Shown piece after piece: positions 47,148 to 58,224 of a stretch of DNA of 64,000 nt. This DNA comes from Pomacea canaliculata. Its lineage: Eukaryota > Mollusca > Gastropoda > Architaenioglossa > Ampullariidae. The translations under genes and the position numbers were made by a program. The notes under the pieces were generated by a model. It was not told the origin of the DNA. It did not search any database and saw only the letters and a program-made list of their open reading frames with translations. The stretch's first letter is position 1; each line of letters opens with the position of its first letter. The DNA is taken from assembly GCF_003073045.1 (NCBI RefSeq), contig NC_037599.1, forward strand, positions 434,001 through 498,000. The letters are read 5' to 3'.

Positions 47148-48893
47148 ATAATACTAACCTTTAGCAGCAGCTAATACTAACTTTTAGCAGACTAACTTTA
47201 GCAGCTAATACTAACTTTAGCAGCTAATACTAACTTTTAGCAGTAATACTAACCTTTTAGCGCTAATACTACTTTTAGCAGACTAATTAGCAGCTTTAGC
47301 AGCTAACCTTTAGCAGGCAGCTAAATACTAACTTTTAGCAGCTAATACTAACTTTTAGCAGGTAATACTAACCTTTAGCAGCTAATACTAACTTAGCAGC
47401 TAATACTAACTTTTAGCAGGTAATACTAACCTTTAGCAGCTAATACTAACCTTTAGCAGCTAATACTAACCTTTAGCAGGTAATACTAACCTTTAGCAGC
47501 TAATACTAATAGCAGCTAACTAACTAACCTTTAGCAGGCACCTTTAGCCTAATACTAACCTTTACAGCTAATACTAACTTTTAGCAGGTAATACTAACTT
47601 TAGCAGCTAATACTAACCTTTAGCAGCTAATACTAACTTTTAGCAGCTAATACTAACCTTTAGCAGGTAATACTAACCTTTAGCAGCTAATACTAACTTT
47701 AGCAGCTAATACTAACTTTTAGCAGCTAATACTAACCTTTTAGCAGCTAATACTAACCTTTAGCAGCTAATACTAACTTTAGCAGCTAATACTAACTTTA
47801 GCAGGTAATACTAATTTTAGCAGCTAATACTAACTTTAGCAGGTAATACTAACCTTTAGCAGCTAATACTAACCTTTAGCAGCTAATACTAACTTTTAGC
47901 AGGTAATACTAACCTTTAGCAGCTAATACTAACCTTTAGCAGCTAATACTAACCTTTAGCAGCTAATACTAACTTTAGCAGTCTAATACTAACCTTTAGC
48001 AGCTAATACTAACCTTTTTTAGGCAGGTAATCTAACCTTTAGCACTAATACTAACTTTTAGCAGCTATATACTAACCTTAGCAGCTAATACTAACTTTAG
48101 CAGCTAATACTAACTTTTAGCAGGTAATACTAACCTTTAGCATCTATACTTAACCTTTAGCAGCTAATACTAACTTTTAGCAGGTAATACTAACCTTTAG
48201 CAGCTAATACTAACCTTTTAGCAGCTAATACTAACTTTTAGCTTTAGCTAATACTACCTTAGCAGCTAATACTAAACTTTTAAGCAGCTAATACTAACCT
48301 TTAGCAGCTAATACTAACTTTTAGCAGGTAATACTAACCTTTAGCAGCTAATACTAACTTTAGCAGCTAATATCTTTTAGCAGCTATACTAACCTTTAGC
48401 AGGCTAATACTAACTAACCTTTAGCAGCTAATACTAACCTTTAGCAGCTAACTTAGCAACTTTAGCTAATACTAACCTTTAGCAGCTAATACTAACTTTA
48501 GCAGCTAATACTAACCTTTAGCAGCTAAGTGCACTAATACCTTTAGCAGCTAATACTAACCTTTAGCAGCTAATACTAACCTAATTTTTAGCAGCTAATA
48601 CTTAACTTTTAGCAGTAATACTAACCTTTAGCAGGTAATACTACCTTTAGCAGCTAAACTTAACTTTAGCAGCTAATACTAACTTTTAGCAGTAATACTA
48701 ACCTTTAGCAGGTAATACTAACCTTAGCAGCTAATACTAACTACCTTTAGCAGCTATATACTAACTTTTAGCAGCTAACCTTTACTAAAGGTTTAGCAGC
48801 TAATACTAACTTTTAGCAGCTATACTAACTTTTAGCAGCTAATACTAACTTTTAGCAGCTAATACTAACTTTTAGCAGGTAATACTAACCTTT
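47148..48893. repeat. 20-bp minisatellite, about 85 units (copy B)
   Basis: Same GCAGCTAATACTAACCTTTA unit as 18,171-18,318 but about twelve times longer. CC/C and GCAGG/GCAGC variants alternate in higher-order blocks, which suggests recent unequal exchange or replication slippage. Confidence 0.93.
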
Positions 48894-49070
48894 GTCGTCC
48901 TTTTACCGTTTGACAGTTTGTAGCACAACACGGAGTTCTCCACTAACCCTCTGTTTGTCCGCGTGTCGTGGTAGGCAGCTGAGGTGAACACATTGAAAAC
49001 ACACGAGCACCTCGGTCTACGGTGGTCTTAGTCTCCTTGCACATCAACTAAAAGTGCAACCTTAGGTAGC

Positions 49071-49602
49071 GTGGACTGGCGCTTCCCGCGATGCCTGGAG
49101 GACAAAGGGAGATTGCAGTACACTGAACATCCATCGTTCAATGTTGACGGCCACCTGAACAAGCTGGGATATGTAAGCAGACTCGGTATTTGGTTCCTCA
49201 TGACTAACAGAAGTTTATTTGACAGCGCGAATAACCAGCTGTCATCTGCTCTTTAAGCGTGAGGATAACGATCCTCCTTTTGAAGCGACTGATAAGTGAT
49301 GACGAGAAGTGGATTGTTTACAAACAGTGTGCGCGAACGGTCTTGGTCCCGACGAGACTGTTCGCTTCCGACGATGTGCAAAGCAGACATTCCTCAGAAG
49401 GTGGTGCTGTCGGTGTGGTGGAGTTTTAAAGGCTCCGTGTTTTTACGAGCTTCTACGAAGGACAAAGACAATCCGAATGTGTACAGTCGGCGATGAGACA
49501 GTTTGAATGAATCCATCATCCAGGAACATCCAACGCTCGTTAGTCGCAAAGGAGTCGTGTTCTGTCTCGACAACGTGAGACCACACACAATTTGATCTCC
49601 CG
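49071..49602 (+). pseudogene. Mariner-family transposase fossil (copy B)
   Basis: Counterpart of 18,901-19,428. It differs from A by real substitutions and a few-base indel near 49,320. The block reads VVLSVWWSFKG here, whereas A has MLSVWWDFKG, the form closer to mariner consensus. Frame-broken and lacking the C-terminal catalytic part. Confidence 0.78.
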
Positions 49603-49624
49603 GCAACAGCTACTGAAGAATACT

Positions 49625-49928
49625 CACCACACCCACCAAACTCACCACACCCACCACACCCATCATGCCCACCACACTCACCACACCCACCATGCCCATC
49701 ATACCACACTCACCACACCCACCATGCCCATCACACCCACCATACCCACCACACTCGCCACACCCACCATACTCACCATGCCCACTACACCCACCATACT
49801 CACCATGCCCCCACACTCACCATGCCCCCCACACTCACCACACCCACCACACTCGCCACACCCACCATACTCACCATGCTCACCACACCCACCATACCAC
49901 GCCCACCAAACTCACCATGCCCACCACA
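49625..49928. repeat. CACC-type minisatellite, about 305 bp (copy B)
   Basis: Shorter version of 19,451-20,260. The same flanking sequences, mariner fossil on the left and ACACACCTAATGGCGACC on the right, confirm it is the same locus. Confidence 0.9.
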
Positions 49929-50467
49929 CACCTAATGGCGACCGGGAAGATTCAAAGATACGAGGCTGTCAAATCACAACAAAAAGGCGGAGGGACTGGA
50001 CAGGTCATTGGCACGCGAGTCGCTGTCAGGCGCAGCTGGACTTGACTTTCTCAGTTGTTCAGCTGGATCCTGACGCTCAAGCAGATGAAGAGAATATTTG
50101 TTTACATCCACCATTGTTTCTCTCCGGAGTTTCTGATCATAGCTACACTTCTTAGAAGCCCCTCAGCCCAAGGAAACAAAAGTAAGGCGCGAAACCTACA
50201 TTTTCATTGTCCGTTAAAACAAGTAATGGGAATTTACTTACTCAGTCCACTTATTCACATCTACATGGTTTTTGAAGGTAAGCCCTGGCAAATTAAAAGA
50301 ACATAGCACAGTTATTTATTTTCTACAAAAACATTTGTTTCATATTGTAAAGACAAGCAAACATGGAGTGTTCTACTTTCTAACTTCAGACCTCACAGAA
50401 GGTTCAGCTAATACAAAGCTTCCGTTGTAAGGTGTCGACCTCACATGTGGCCATGAGGCGTTGTCCA

Positions 50468-50481
50468 GTTACCATGGTAAC
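50468..50481. promoter_or_regulatory. RFX X-box-like palindrome upstream of GT14 (copy B)
   Basis: GTTACCATGGTAAC, identical to copy A, 233 bp before the start codon and flanked by the same GAGGCGTYGTCCAGTT direct repeats. Confidence 0.45.
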
Positions 50482-50713
50482 GAGGCGTCGTCCAGTTGCC
50501 CAGATGGGAATGCCATCCGTTAAAAGTTGCGAACTTAACCAAGTGTAGGAATCAGCATATTAGAGTTCTCAGAGAGTAAAGGAAACGTGTGCTAGCCTTT
50601 AAAGAACACTCGAGGCACATATTTCTTCATGAAGACGACAATGGCCATCACGATGATGGAGCTTGGTTCGTAAATTTTTTTTTTTCACTTCTCGTGCAGC
50701 GTGTGTTGGGGAG

Positions 50714-53700
50714 ATGAAGGTGTGCGGCCTGTCATGGCGGCGGCTGGTCCAGTGCCTGCTGACCGGCCTGCTGACGGCTGGCGTCCTGTACTGCTTCCTC
50801 TACTTCCATTTTTCACGCCATCCGCACTCGTATCCGACCTCGCATCTGGACTTGCAAGCCTCCACCTCCCTGCCCATCAGCCCTCACGCCGTCACGTGGT
50901 CTGGCGCCGGCCATGACGTGACGGAACGTGCGACGAGCGAAGGGATGCAGCACCTGCGGGAGTTCCAGAGCGCCGCACACCATTACTGGCGGAAGCTGCA
51001 GGACTTGCTGGTGGCGCGGAACCGGGCCAAGTTTCCAAGCGTGTCGTACTGGAACTGCTCGTGTCTGTGGGAGAGCGACGCAGACAACCACACCGGAAAC
51101 GCCACGCTGTTGACGACGAACGTGACGAGGCTGAAGACGCCGCAAGACTACCTGGCGGAGACGCAGAACTGCACGCGCTTTGTGCTGCACGGCGGCTTCA
51201 AGATGGCGGCGGTCAGCGAGGAGGAGTTGGCCTTCCCTCTGGCCTTCAGTCTCTTGGTGTACAAGGATCTTGACCAGGTGGGTGGCCCACGGCAGGTGCT
51301 AAACGTTATACGAGAAAGTAAACACGGCAACACCTCCGTAGGTCGTACTTGCCTTGAACTCTGACTCCAATGTTTGTTTGACAACGAGGCTTAGCATGTT
51401 GTTGCCTTAGAACATCTTCTGTTCAACGTGCAACTCTCGCGCCCTTGTTAACATGGTCTCTATCGCCGCTCAAAGCTAAGACACAATTCATGGAAATTTA
51501 CTAGAGGAGTAGATATACAACATGCACATACATTAGTTATCGTCAGCCACGAGATGTACAACATACACATACATTAGTTATCGTCACGAGATGTACACAT
51601 ACATTAGTTATCGTCACGAGATGTACAACATACACATACATTAGTTATCGTCAGCCACGAGATGTGCAACATACACATACATTAGTTATCGTCACGAGAT
51701 GTACAACATACACATACATTAGTTATCGTCAGCCACGAGATGTACAACATACACATACATTAGTTATCGTCAGCCACGAGATGTACAACATACACATACA
51801 TTGGTTATCGTCACGAGATGTACAACATACACATACATTAGTTATCGTCAGCCACGAGATGTACAACATACACATACATTAGTTATCGTCAGCCACGAGA
51901 TGTACAACATACACATACATTAGTTATCGTCACGAGATGTACAACATACATTAGTTATCGTCACGAGATGTACAACATACACATACATTAGTTATCGTCA
52001 CGAGATGTACAACATACACATACATTAGTTATCATCAGTCACGAGATGTACAACATACACATACATTAGTTATCGTCACGAGATGTACAACATACATTAG
52101 TTATCGTCACGAGATGTACAACATACACATACATTAGTTATCGTCACGAGATGTACAACATACACATACATTAGTTATCGTCACGAGATGTACAACATAC
52201 ACATACATTAGTTATCGTCACGAGATGTACAACATACACATACATTAGTTATCGTCACGAGATGTACAACATACATTAGTTATCGTCACGAGATGTACAA
52301 CATACACATACATTAGTTATCGTCACGAGATGTACAACATACACATACATTAGTTATCAGTCACGAGATGTACAACATACACATACATTAGTTATCATCA
52401 GTCACGAGATGTACAACATACACATACATTAGTTATCGTCACGAGATGTACAACATACACATACATTAGTTATCGTCAGCCACGAGATGTACAACATACA
52501 CATACATTAGTTATCGTCACGAGATGTACAACATACACATACATTAGTTATCGTCACGAGATGTACAACATACACATACATTAGTTATCGTCACGAGATG
52601 TACAACATACACATACATTAGTTATCATCAGTCACGAGATGTACAACATACACATACATTAGTTATCGTCACGAGATGTACAACAACACGAGATACATAC
52701 ATTAGTTATCGTCACGAGATGTACAACATACACATACATTAGTTATCGTCACGAGATGTACAACATACACATACATATTATCGTCACGAGATGTACAACA
52801 TACACATACATTAGTTATCGTCACGAGATGTACAACATACACATACATTAGTTATCGTCACGAGATGTACAACATACACATACATTAGTTATCGTCACGA
52901 GATGTACAACATACAACATACATTAGTTATCGTCACGAGATGTACAACATACACATACATTAGTTATCGTCACGAGATGTACAACATACACATACATTAG
53001 TTATCGTCACGAGATGTACAACATACACATACATTAGTTATCGCACGAGATGTACAACATACACATACATTAGTTATCGTCAGCCACGAGATGTACAACA
53101 TACACATACATTAGTTATCGTCACGAGATGTACAACAGATACACATACATTAGTTATCGTCACGAGATTACAACATACACATACATTAGTTATCGTCACG
53201 AGATGTACAACATACACATACATTAGTTATCGTCAGCCACGAGATGTACAACATACACATACATTAGTTATCGTCACGAGATGTACAACATACACATACA
53301 TTAGTTATCGTCACGAGATGTACAACATACACATACATTAGTTATCGTCAGTCACGAGATGTACAACATACACATACATTAGTTATCGTCAGCCACGAGA
53401 TGTACAACATACACATACATTAGTTATCGTCACGAGATGTACAACATACACATACATTAGTTATCGTCACGAGATGTACAACATACACATACATTAGTTA
53501 TCGTCACGAGATGTACAACATACACATACATTAGTTATCGTCAGCCACGAGATGTACAACATACACATACATTAGTTATCGTCACGAGATGTACAACATA
53601 CACATACATTAGTTATCGTCAGCCACGAGATGTACAACATACACATACATTAGTTATTAGTTATCGTCACGAGATGTACAACATACACATACATTAGTTA

Positions 53701-56700
53701 TCGTCAGCACGAGATGTACAACATACACATACATTAGTTATCGTCAGCCACGAGATGTACAACATACACATACATTAGTTATCGTCACGAGATGTACAAC
53801 ATACACATACATTAGTTATCGTCACGAGATGTACAACATACACATACATTAGTTATCGTCACGAGATGTACAACATACACAAATACATTGTTATGTAACA
53901 TACATTAGTTATCGTCACGAGATGTACAACATACACATACATTAGTTATCGTCGATGTCAGTACATCGTCACGAGATGTACAACATACACATACATTAGT
54001 TATCGTCACGAGATGTACAACATACATTAGTTATCGTCACGAGATGTACAACATACACATACATTAGTTATCGTCAGCCACGAGATGTACAACATACACA
54101 TACATTAATGATGCTCCTCCAGCAGACGTGTGTTGACGTGTGTACAGCCTCAACTCATCATCTCGCCACAAGTTTTGGCAAAACGACCTTTCACCCCCAC
54201 CCCACCCCAGTTCTCCCCACAGGGATGCGAGCTCCTACATCACGACTGTCGGTTGTGGCCCCACAGATGGTCTCATCAGGACAGGAGTTGAGGCTGTACT
54301 CGTGTGTCTGTGTCCTCGTCCCTGGTGTCACGTGGCGTCACCCAAGCCTTCGAGGCAGTGGGTGGGGTGTGGGGTGGGGAACTGAAGCCGTTGTTTCTGT
54401 GTGTCGCAGGTGGTTCGTCTGCTGCGAGCCGTGTACCGCCCCCACAACGTCTACTGTGTGCACGCGGACCGGAAGTCACCTGACACCTTCCACTCCAGCC
54501 TGCGCCACGTCATTTCCTGTCTGCCCAACGTCATGCTGCTGGACACCGCTGTCGACGTCCAGTGGGGCCGATACTCTGTGCTCAAGCCGGTATGACGTCG
54601 ACAAACACGGCGTACTCGTGGCGCTGTGACGTCGACACGTTAGGTGTTCCCTGATCTCTGTTATTTCTATAGTAAACCTCGAAGCGAAAGCTGCTCGAGT
54701 GAATACATTGATAACAATGTTGGAAGTGTCTGACACCTCGCTGGCCATACAATTTTTAACAAGTTCTTTTAACACTCAAATGTAATGATGACTGCACGTT
54801 TCGTAAGTAAATATATTTATGTCAATATGTCAATGTCACATTTTCTTTGTTTATTACCTGATTGCCAGTGAAGCTGACACACTGCACCAGTGGGTGCACA
54901 CCTTATAATCACTCCACGCAGTGTGCTGTGTGGTTAACAGCACAGACGCTGATAGTAACAAACAATGAATACCCCGATACAATATGTTACCTCCATTCAA
55001 CATTTCTCGTGTCCTTGTGCGGCTATTTGAAGTACCTGCACCTCACACCTGGATGACGTCACTAGATGACAACGGTGAAAGACGTGTCCACCAGATGACG
55101 CTCACGCACTTGGGCTGATACTCATCGTCCCATTGCACATTAGTCTGTCGATGAACGACCGAGCAGCTACTCTTGTCAATGAACAGTCCACTCACCGTCC
55201 TGTAAAATATTTGTCATACTTGGTCAAATGTTCGTCCGTGTTGGCCTTAGACTATGAATGTGCCTCCGTTTTCTCAAGACCCTGAGATCGGCGTTGGGTC
55301 TGTGTTTGTTCCCAGGAGATGTTTGTGTTTACATTCAGGAGATGTCTGTTTGTATTCAGATGTTTGTTTATACTCAGGAGATGTCTGTCTGTATTCAGGA
55401 GATGTCTGTTTGTTGTTAGGAGATCCTATGCTTGCGGATGTTGTGGCAACATGCGACCAAGTGGCGCTACTTTATTAACCTGACTGGTCAGGAGTTTCCC
55501 CTCAAGACCAACAAGGAGCTGGTTCAAATCCTGACGGCCTTTCGCGGCGCCAACGACATTCGCGGAACTCAGCATCCGTCAGTACATGGCCGACTTTTCT
55601 CTCTCTCTTGTGTGTGTGTGCGCGCGCGCGCGAGTAATTTGTTTGTTTGTGTGTGTGTGTGTGTGCGCGCGCACGAGTAATTTGTTTGTGTGTGTGTGTG
55701 TGTGCGTGCGCGCGCGCGAGTAATTTGTTTGTGTGTGTGTGTGTCCACCCTTAGCACCACACGTAACCAATGTTCGGTCTTCCGTTGACGGAGTGGAGTT
55801 TGAGAAGCTAGGTGGCGCTGTTGAAACAGATTCCTGAGCGTGTTTTTTTTCTGTGTCCAGGAGGTTTTCCGGTCGTTGGAAGAAAAATTTGCCAGCGCCC
55901 TATAACCTGACCGTCAGTAAAGGCGCTGTGCACATCGTGGCGTCACGCGCTTTTGCGGACTACGTTCTCCACAGCCGCGTGGCACGTGACTTGCTGACGT
56001 GGGCCACCCAAGTACGCTTTCCAGAAGAGATTTTCTTCAGCACCTTGAACCACAACCCACACCTGGGCGTACCTGGCTCCTACACAGGTGACTTCTGAAC
56101 GGTCAACAAACAAGGTCACACACACACACACAAATTGTAAATATGAATTCCTTGTGCGCCAGGACTTCGGTCCGTTTGGAAGGAGGGAACAGCGCAAAAC
56201 CAATTCAAGCGTCAGAGAGAGAGAGAAAAAGGCGAGTGAGAAAGATTGAGCAGTCACAGAGGAAGATGGCGGAGACGGATTTCTTTCATCATTATTTCTT
56301 GCTGTCGGTGTCGCGTATCAGAAAAGTTCTAGCACTTGCTTGCATCACTAAGAGAAAGCCAGCGAACAAGCACTGTTCATAAACCCTCGAGTGAAGGGAT
56401 AAGGGAAGTAATCCCTTTTGACCACGAAAACCTCGAGAAATCGCTGTTATGTCCCTTGAACATTCTCACCCCAGCGATCGCCTCTTTGGTATTATCGTGT
56501 CGAGAGCTGAGGGTCAGGCGTCGGCGGCAAGCAGCAGCAGCAGCAGCAAATATTCGTACATGTTGTATCTAGTCATATCTAACCCTGATCGAATTGCACA
56601 GTATTTGTCCACCCTCACCCCTGTCCTCTACAACTCTTTCTCTCATTCTGTCCCTCTTTTCCTTCTGTGCTTTTAAGTGAGTGCGTGCAGCTAAAATCTT

Positions 56701-57077
56701 GTGTCCCAACAAGCGAGCACCATGTTGGGCTGTGTGCAGGTGACATCGCCGATCCCTTCAAGGAGACCTTTCACCGTTTCAAGCTGTGGAACACAACGGG
56801 TTTTCCGCACGTGCAGCCGTGCGCGGGCCGCTGGGTGCGCGGCATTTGTCACTTCGGGGTGCACGACGTGACCCGGATGACCCGCTCGCCGCGCCTTTTT
56901 GCCAACAAGTTTTCCTACGACCTTCAGCCTCTGGCCTACGACTGCCTGGAGGAATGGTACTGGCACAAAGTGCAGCTGGAGGACAGCGGGCGGCCCCCGC
57001 CACTCAACGTCTCCCTGTATGAAGAGTCCAACATCGTGAAGTTCCGCTACCAAGGGCCCGTTCTCATCTGGCAATAA
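50714..57077 (+). CDS. GT14 family (core-2 type) beta-1,6-N-acetylglucosaminyltransferase, five exons
   Basis: Exons: 50714-51277, 54410-54589, 55420 to about 55581, 55861-56087 and 56740-57077 (stop). Exons 1-2-3 and 4-5 join in phase; the exon 3 donor is not certain. The product is about 480-490 aa. A short cytoplasmic tail (MKVCGLSWRRL) and a hydrophobic anchor (residues about 12-34) indicate a type II Golgi protein. The stem has several N-glycosylation sequons. The Branch/GT14 domain is clear: FPLAFSLLVYKDLDQ, VHADRKSPDTF, WGRYSVLKP, KWRYFINLTGQEFPLKTN, VHIVASRAFADYVL, PEEIFFSTLNHNP and, near the C-terminus, CAGRWVRGICHFGVHDVTRM followed by RLFANKF. Such enzymes transfer GlcNAc from UDP-GlcNAc in beta-1,6 linkage to O-glycan cores. 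Acceptor specificity cannot be told. Intron 1 holds the 37-bp array and intron 3 the GT/GC tract. Confidence 0.9.
51511..54106. repeat. 37/41-bp minisatellite in GT14 intron 1, about 70 units (copy B)
   Basis: Very homogeneous array. Most units are 37 bp; others carry GTCAGCC in place of GTC (41 bp), and some lack one CACATACA word (29 bp). It occupies about 83% of the 3.1-kb intron. Confidence 0.95.
55605..55743. repeat. Alternating GT/GC microsatellite cluster in GT14 intron 3 (copy B)
   Basis: Three units of (GT)n(GC)n with GAGTAATTTGTTTG linkers. Shorter than in copy A. Confidence 0.8.
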
Positions 57078-57078
57078 A
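57073..57078 (+). terminator. AATAAA overlapping GT14 stop codon (copy B)
   Basis: The stop codon is part of the only close polyadenylation hexamer. If used, the 3' UTR would be only about 10-30 nt long. Confidence 0.4.
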
Positions 57079-57439
57079 CTGATCGTCAACCACACCTGGC
57101 GCATCTGTCTTTCTGTCATTCTGTGTATTGCCTGTGTGTCTGCGTGCGCGCTGGAGCGTGTGACAACATGTACAGTATCTCGATTCCACCCGTTACGACA
57201 GGACGCTGAACGCAATGAGATGTGGCGACAGGTCGGGCGGGTGAAGGGTTGCACTTGTAGAAGTCTGTATTATAGGTCTTGTTACAGCTGGCTAAAACGT
57301 ATCTGCCGGCTACATGTAATCGTCCATTAACAGCCAGACTACACAGTATAGACTACAGTCTACAAAACACTCGACCACCTGTATATTGTTACCCGATGTA
57401 ACAAACAGGCCCCGTATGCATGTAGACCGCAGAAGGGGT

Positions 57440-57447
57440 CTAATCGG
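57440..57447. other. Empty hAT target site
   Basis: A single CTAATCGG in the sequence context that, in copy A, is duplicated around the 365-bp MITE. Confidence 0.9.
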
Positions 57448-57583
57448 TAATAACGCTCATCCGGGTGGATAGGAGCGAAAAATTCGTATGCACGAGAGCC
57501 CGGAGAAGCTGTCCGGTCTGGCTTATCGCGTATAAAGTTATCGGCGGCCCCGGGGCTGTATAACTCGCTATTCGGGCGGAAAA

Positions 57584-57941
57584 ATGGCGGCCGTCACTGT
57601 GTTTACTGGCAACAACGTCGATTGTCCAGACGAAATTGGGTGTTTGGTGACAGATCACACCCGTTTGAAGTGTTGGATGAATTAAAAACTGTATTGCAAA
57701 CTTCATTTTAGTCGAGAGAACATTCTAGCGCTGACCGCTGTAGTGGCATGCGAGATCCTGTCACCAGTCGGCAAGGCACGCTAACATCGTCACTACAAGT
57801 GCTCATGACTGACGATATTTTGCCATATGAAACTATCAAGAAGTATGTGGAGAATTCACTGATGTAGACAAATCGACTGTTATTAGTGCTGTGAGTCCCT
57901 GTGGCGAGAGTCACCGATGGTTCGCATCGGCGAGCACCTAA
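57584..57941 (+). pseudogene. HARBI1-like transposase fossil (copy B)
   Basis: Counterpart of 26,688-27,051. Starts MAAVTVFTGNNVDCPDEIG, then frames change through SHPFEVLDELK and SRQGTLTSSLQVLMTDD. More frame breaks than in copy A over the same text. Confidence 0.55.
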
Positions 57942-58096
57942 CAAAATTTCATTGCTCAAGGTTGTGCTGAAAAGACAAAGATATGCAGACACATCGGGCA
58001 TGTGAATTGAGACTCCAACAGTGGCGTAGGAAGATGTTCGGCGTTGGGGGGGGGGGGGGCAAACTCCCTGCTGACAGTTCACTTCTTTTTTTCTTT

Positions 58097-58127
58097 TGCA
58101 CGACGTGACCCGGATGACCCGCTCGCC
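58097..58127 (+). repeat. 31-bp exact copy of GT14 last-exon sequence
   Basis: Identical to 56,860-56,890, which encodes part of HFGVHDVTRMTRSP. It sits between a T-rich run and (TCAC)n next to the SINE head. The equivalent place in copy A (27,165-27,200) lacks it. Confidence 0.85.
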
Positions 58128-58160
58128 TCACTCACTCACTCACTCTTATTTGTCACTGTC

Positions 58161-58222
58161 AGATTTGAACACACCACCTTTCAGTCTTCAGACCTCGTCT
58201 CTAACCACCAGGCTATACAGCC
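58161..58222 (-). mobile_element. tRNA-derived SINE head (copy B)
   Basis: Cleaner than copy A. On the minus strand it reads GGCTGTATAGCCTGGTGG, TTAGAG, then after 30 bp GGTGTGTTCAAATC, giving A and B boxes of a polymerase III promoter. Confidence 0.6.
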
Positions 58223-58224
58223 GT

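Noticed and set aside
47148..48893. Possible CRISPR-like or regularly spaced repeat array
   Set aside because: Head-to-tail 20-bp units without unique spacers in a eukaryotic context. The same holds for the 37-bp array, which has no spacers either.
57581..57600. YY1 site (AAAATGGCGGCC) as promoter of the unknown gene
   Set aside because: It coincides with the start codon context of the HARBI1-like fossil, so the motif is explained by coding sequence; no link to a downstream exon could be shown.
58161..58222. tRNA gene on the minus strand
   Set aside because: A and B boxes are present but the acceptor stem does not pair and there is no credible anticodon stem; a SINE head explains it better.
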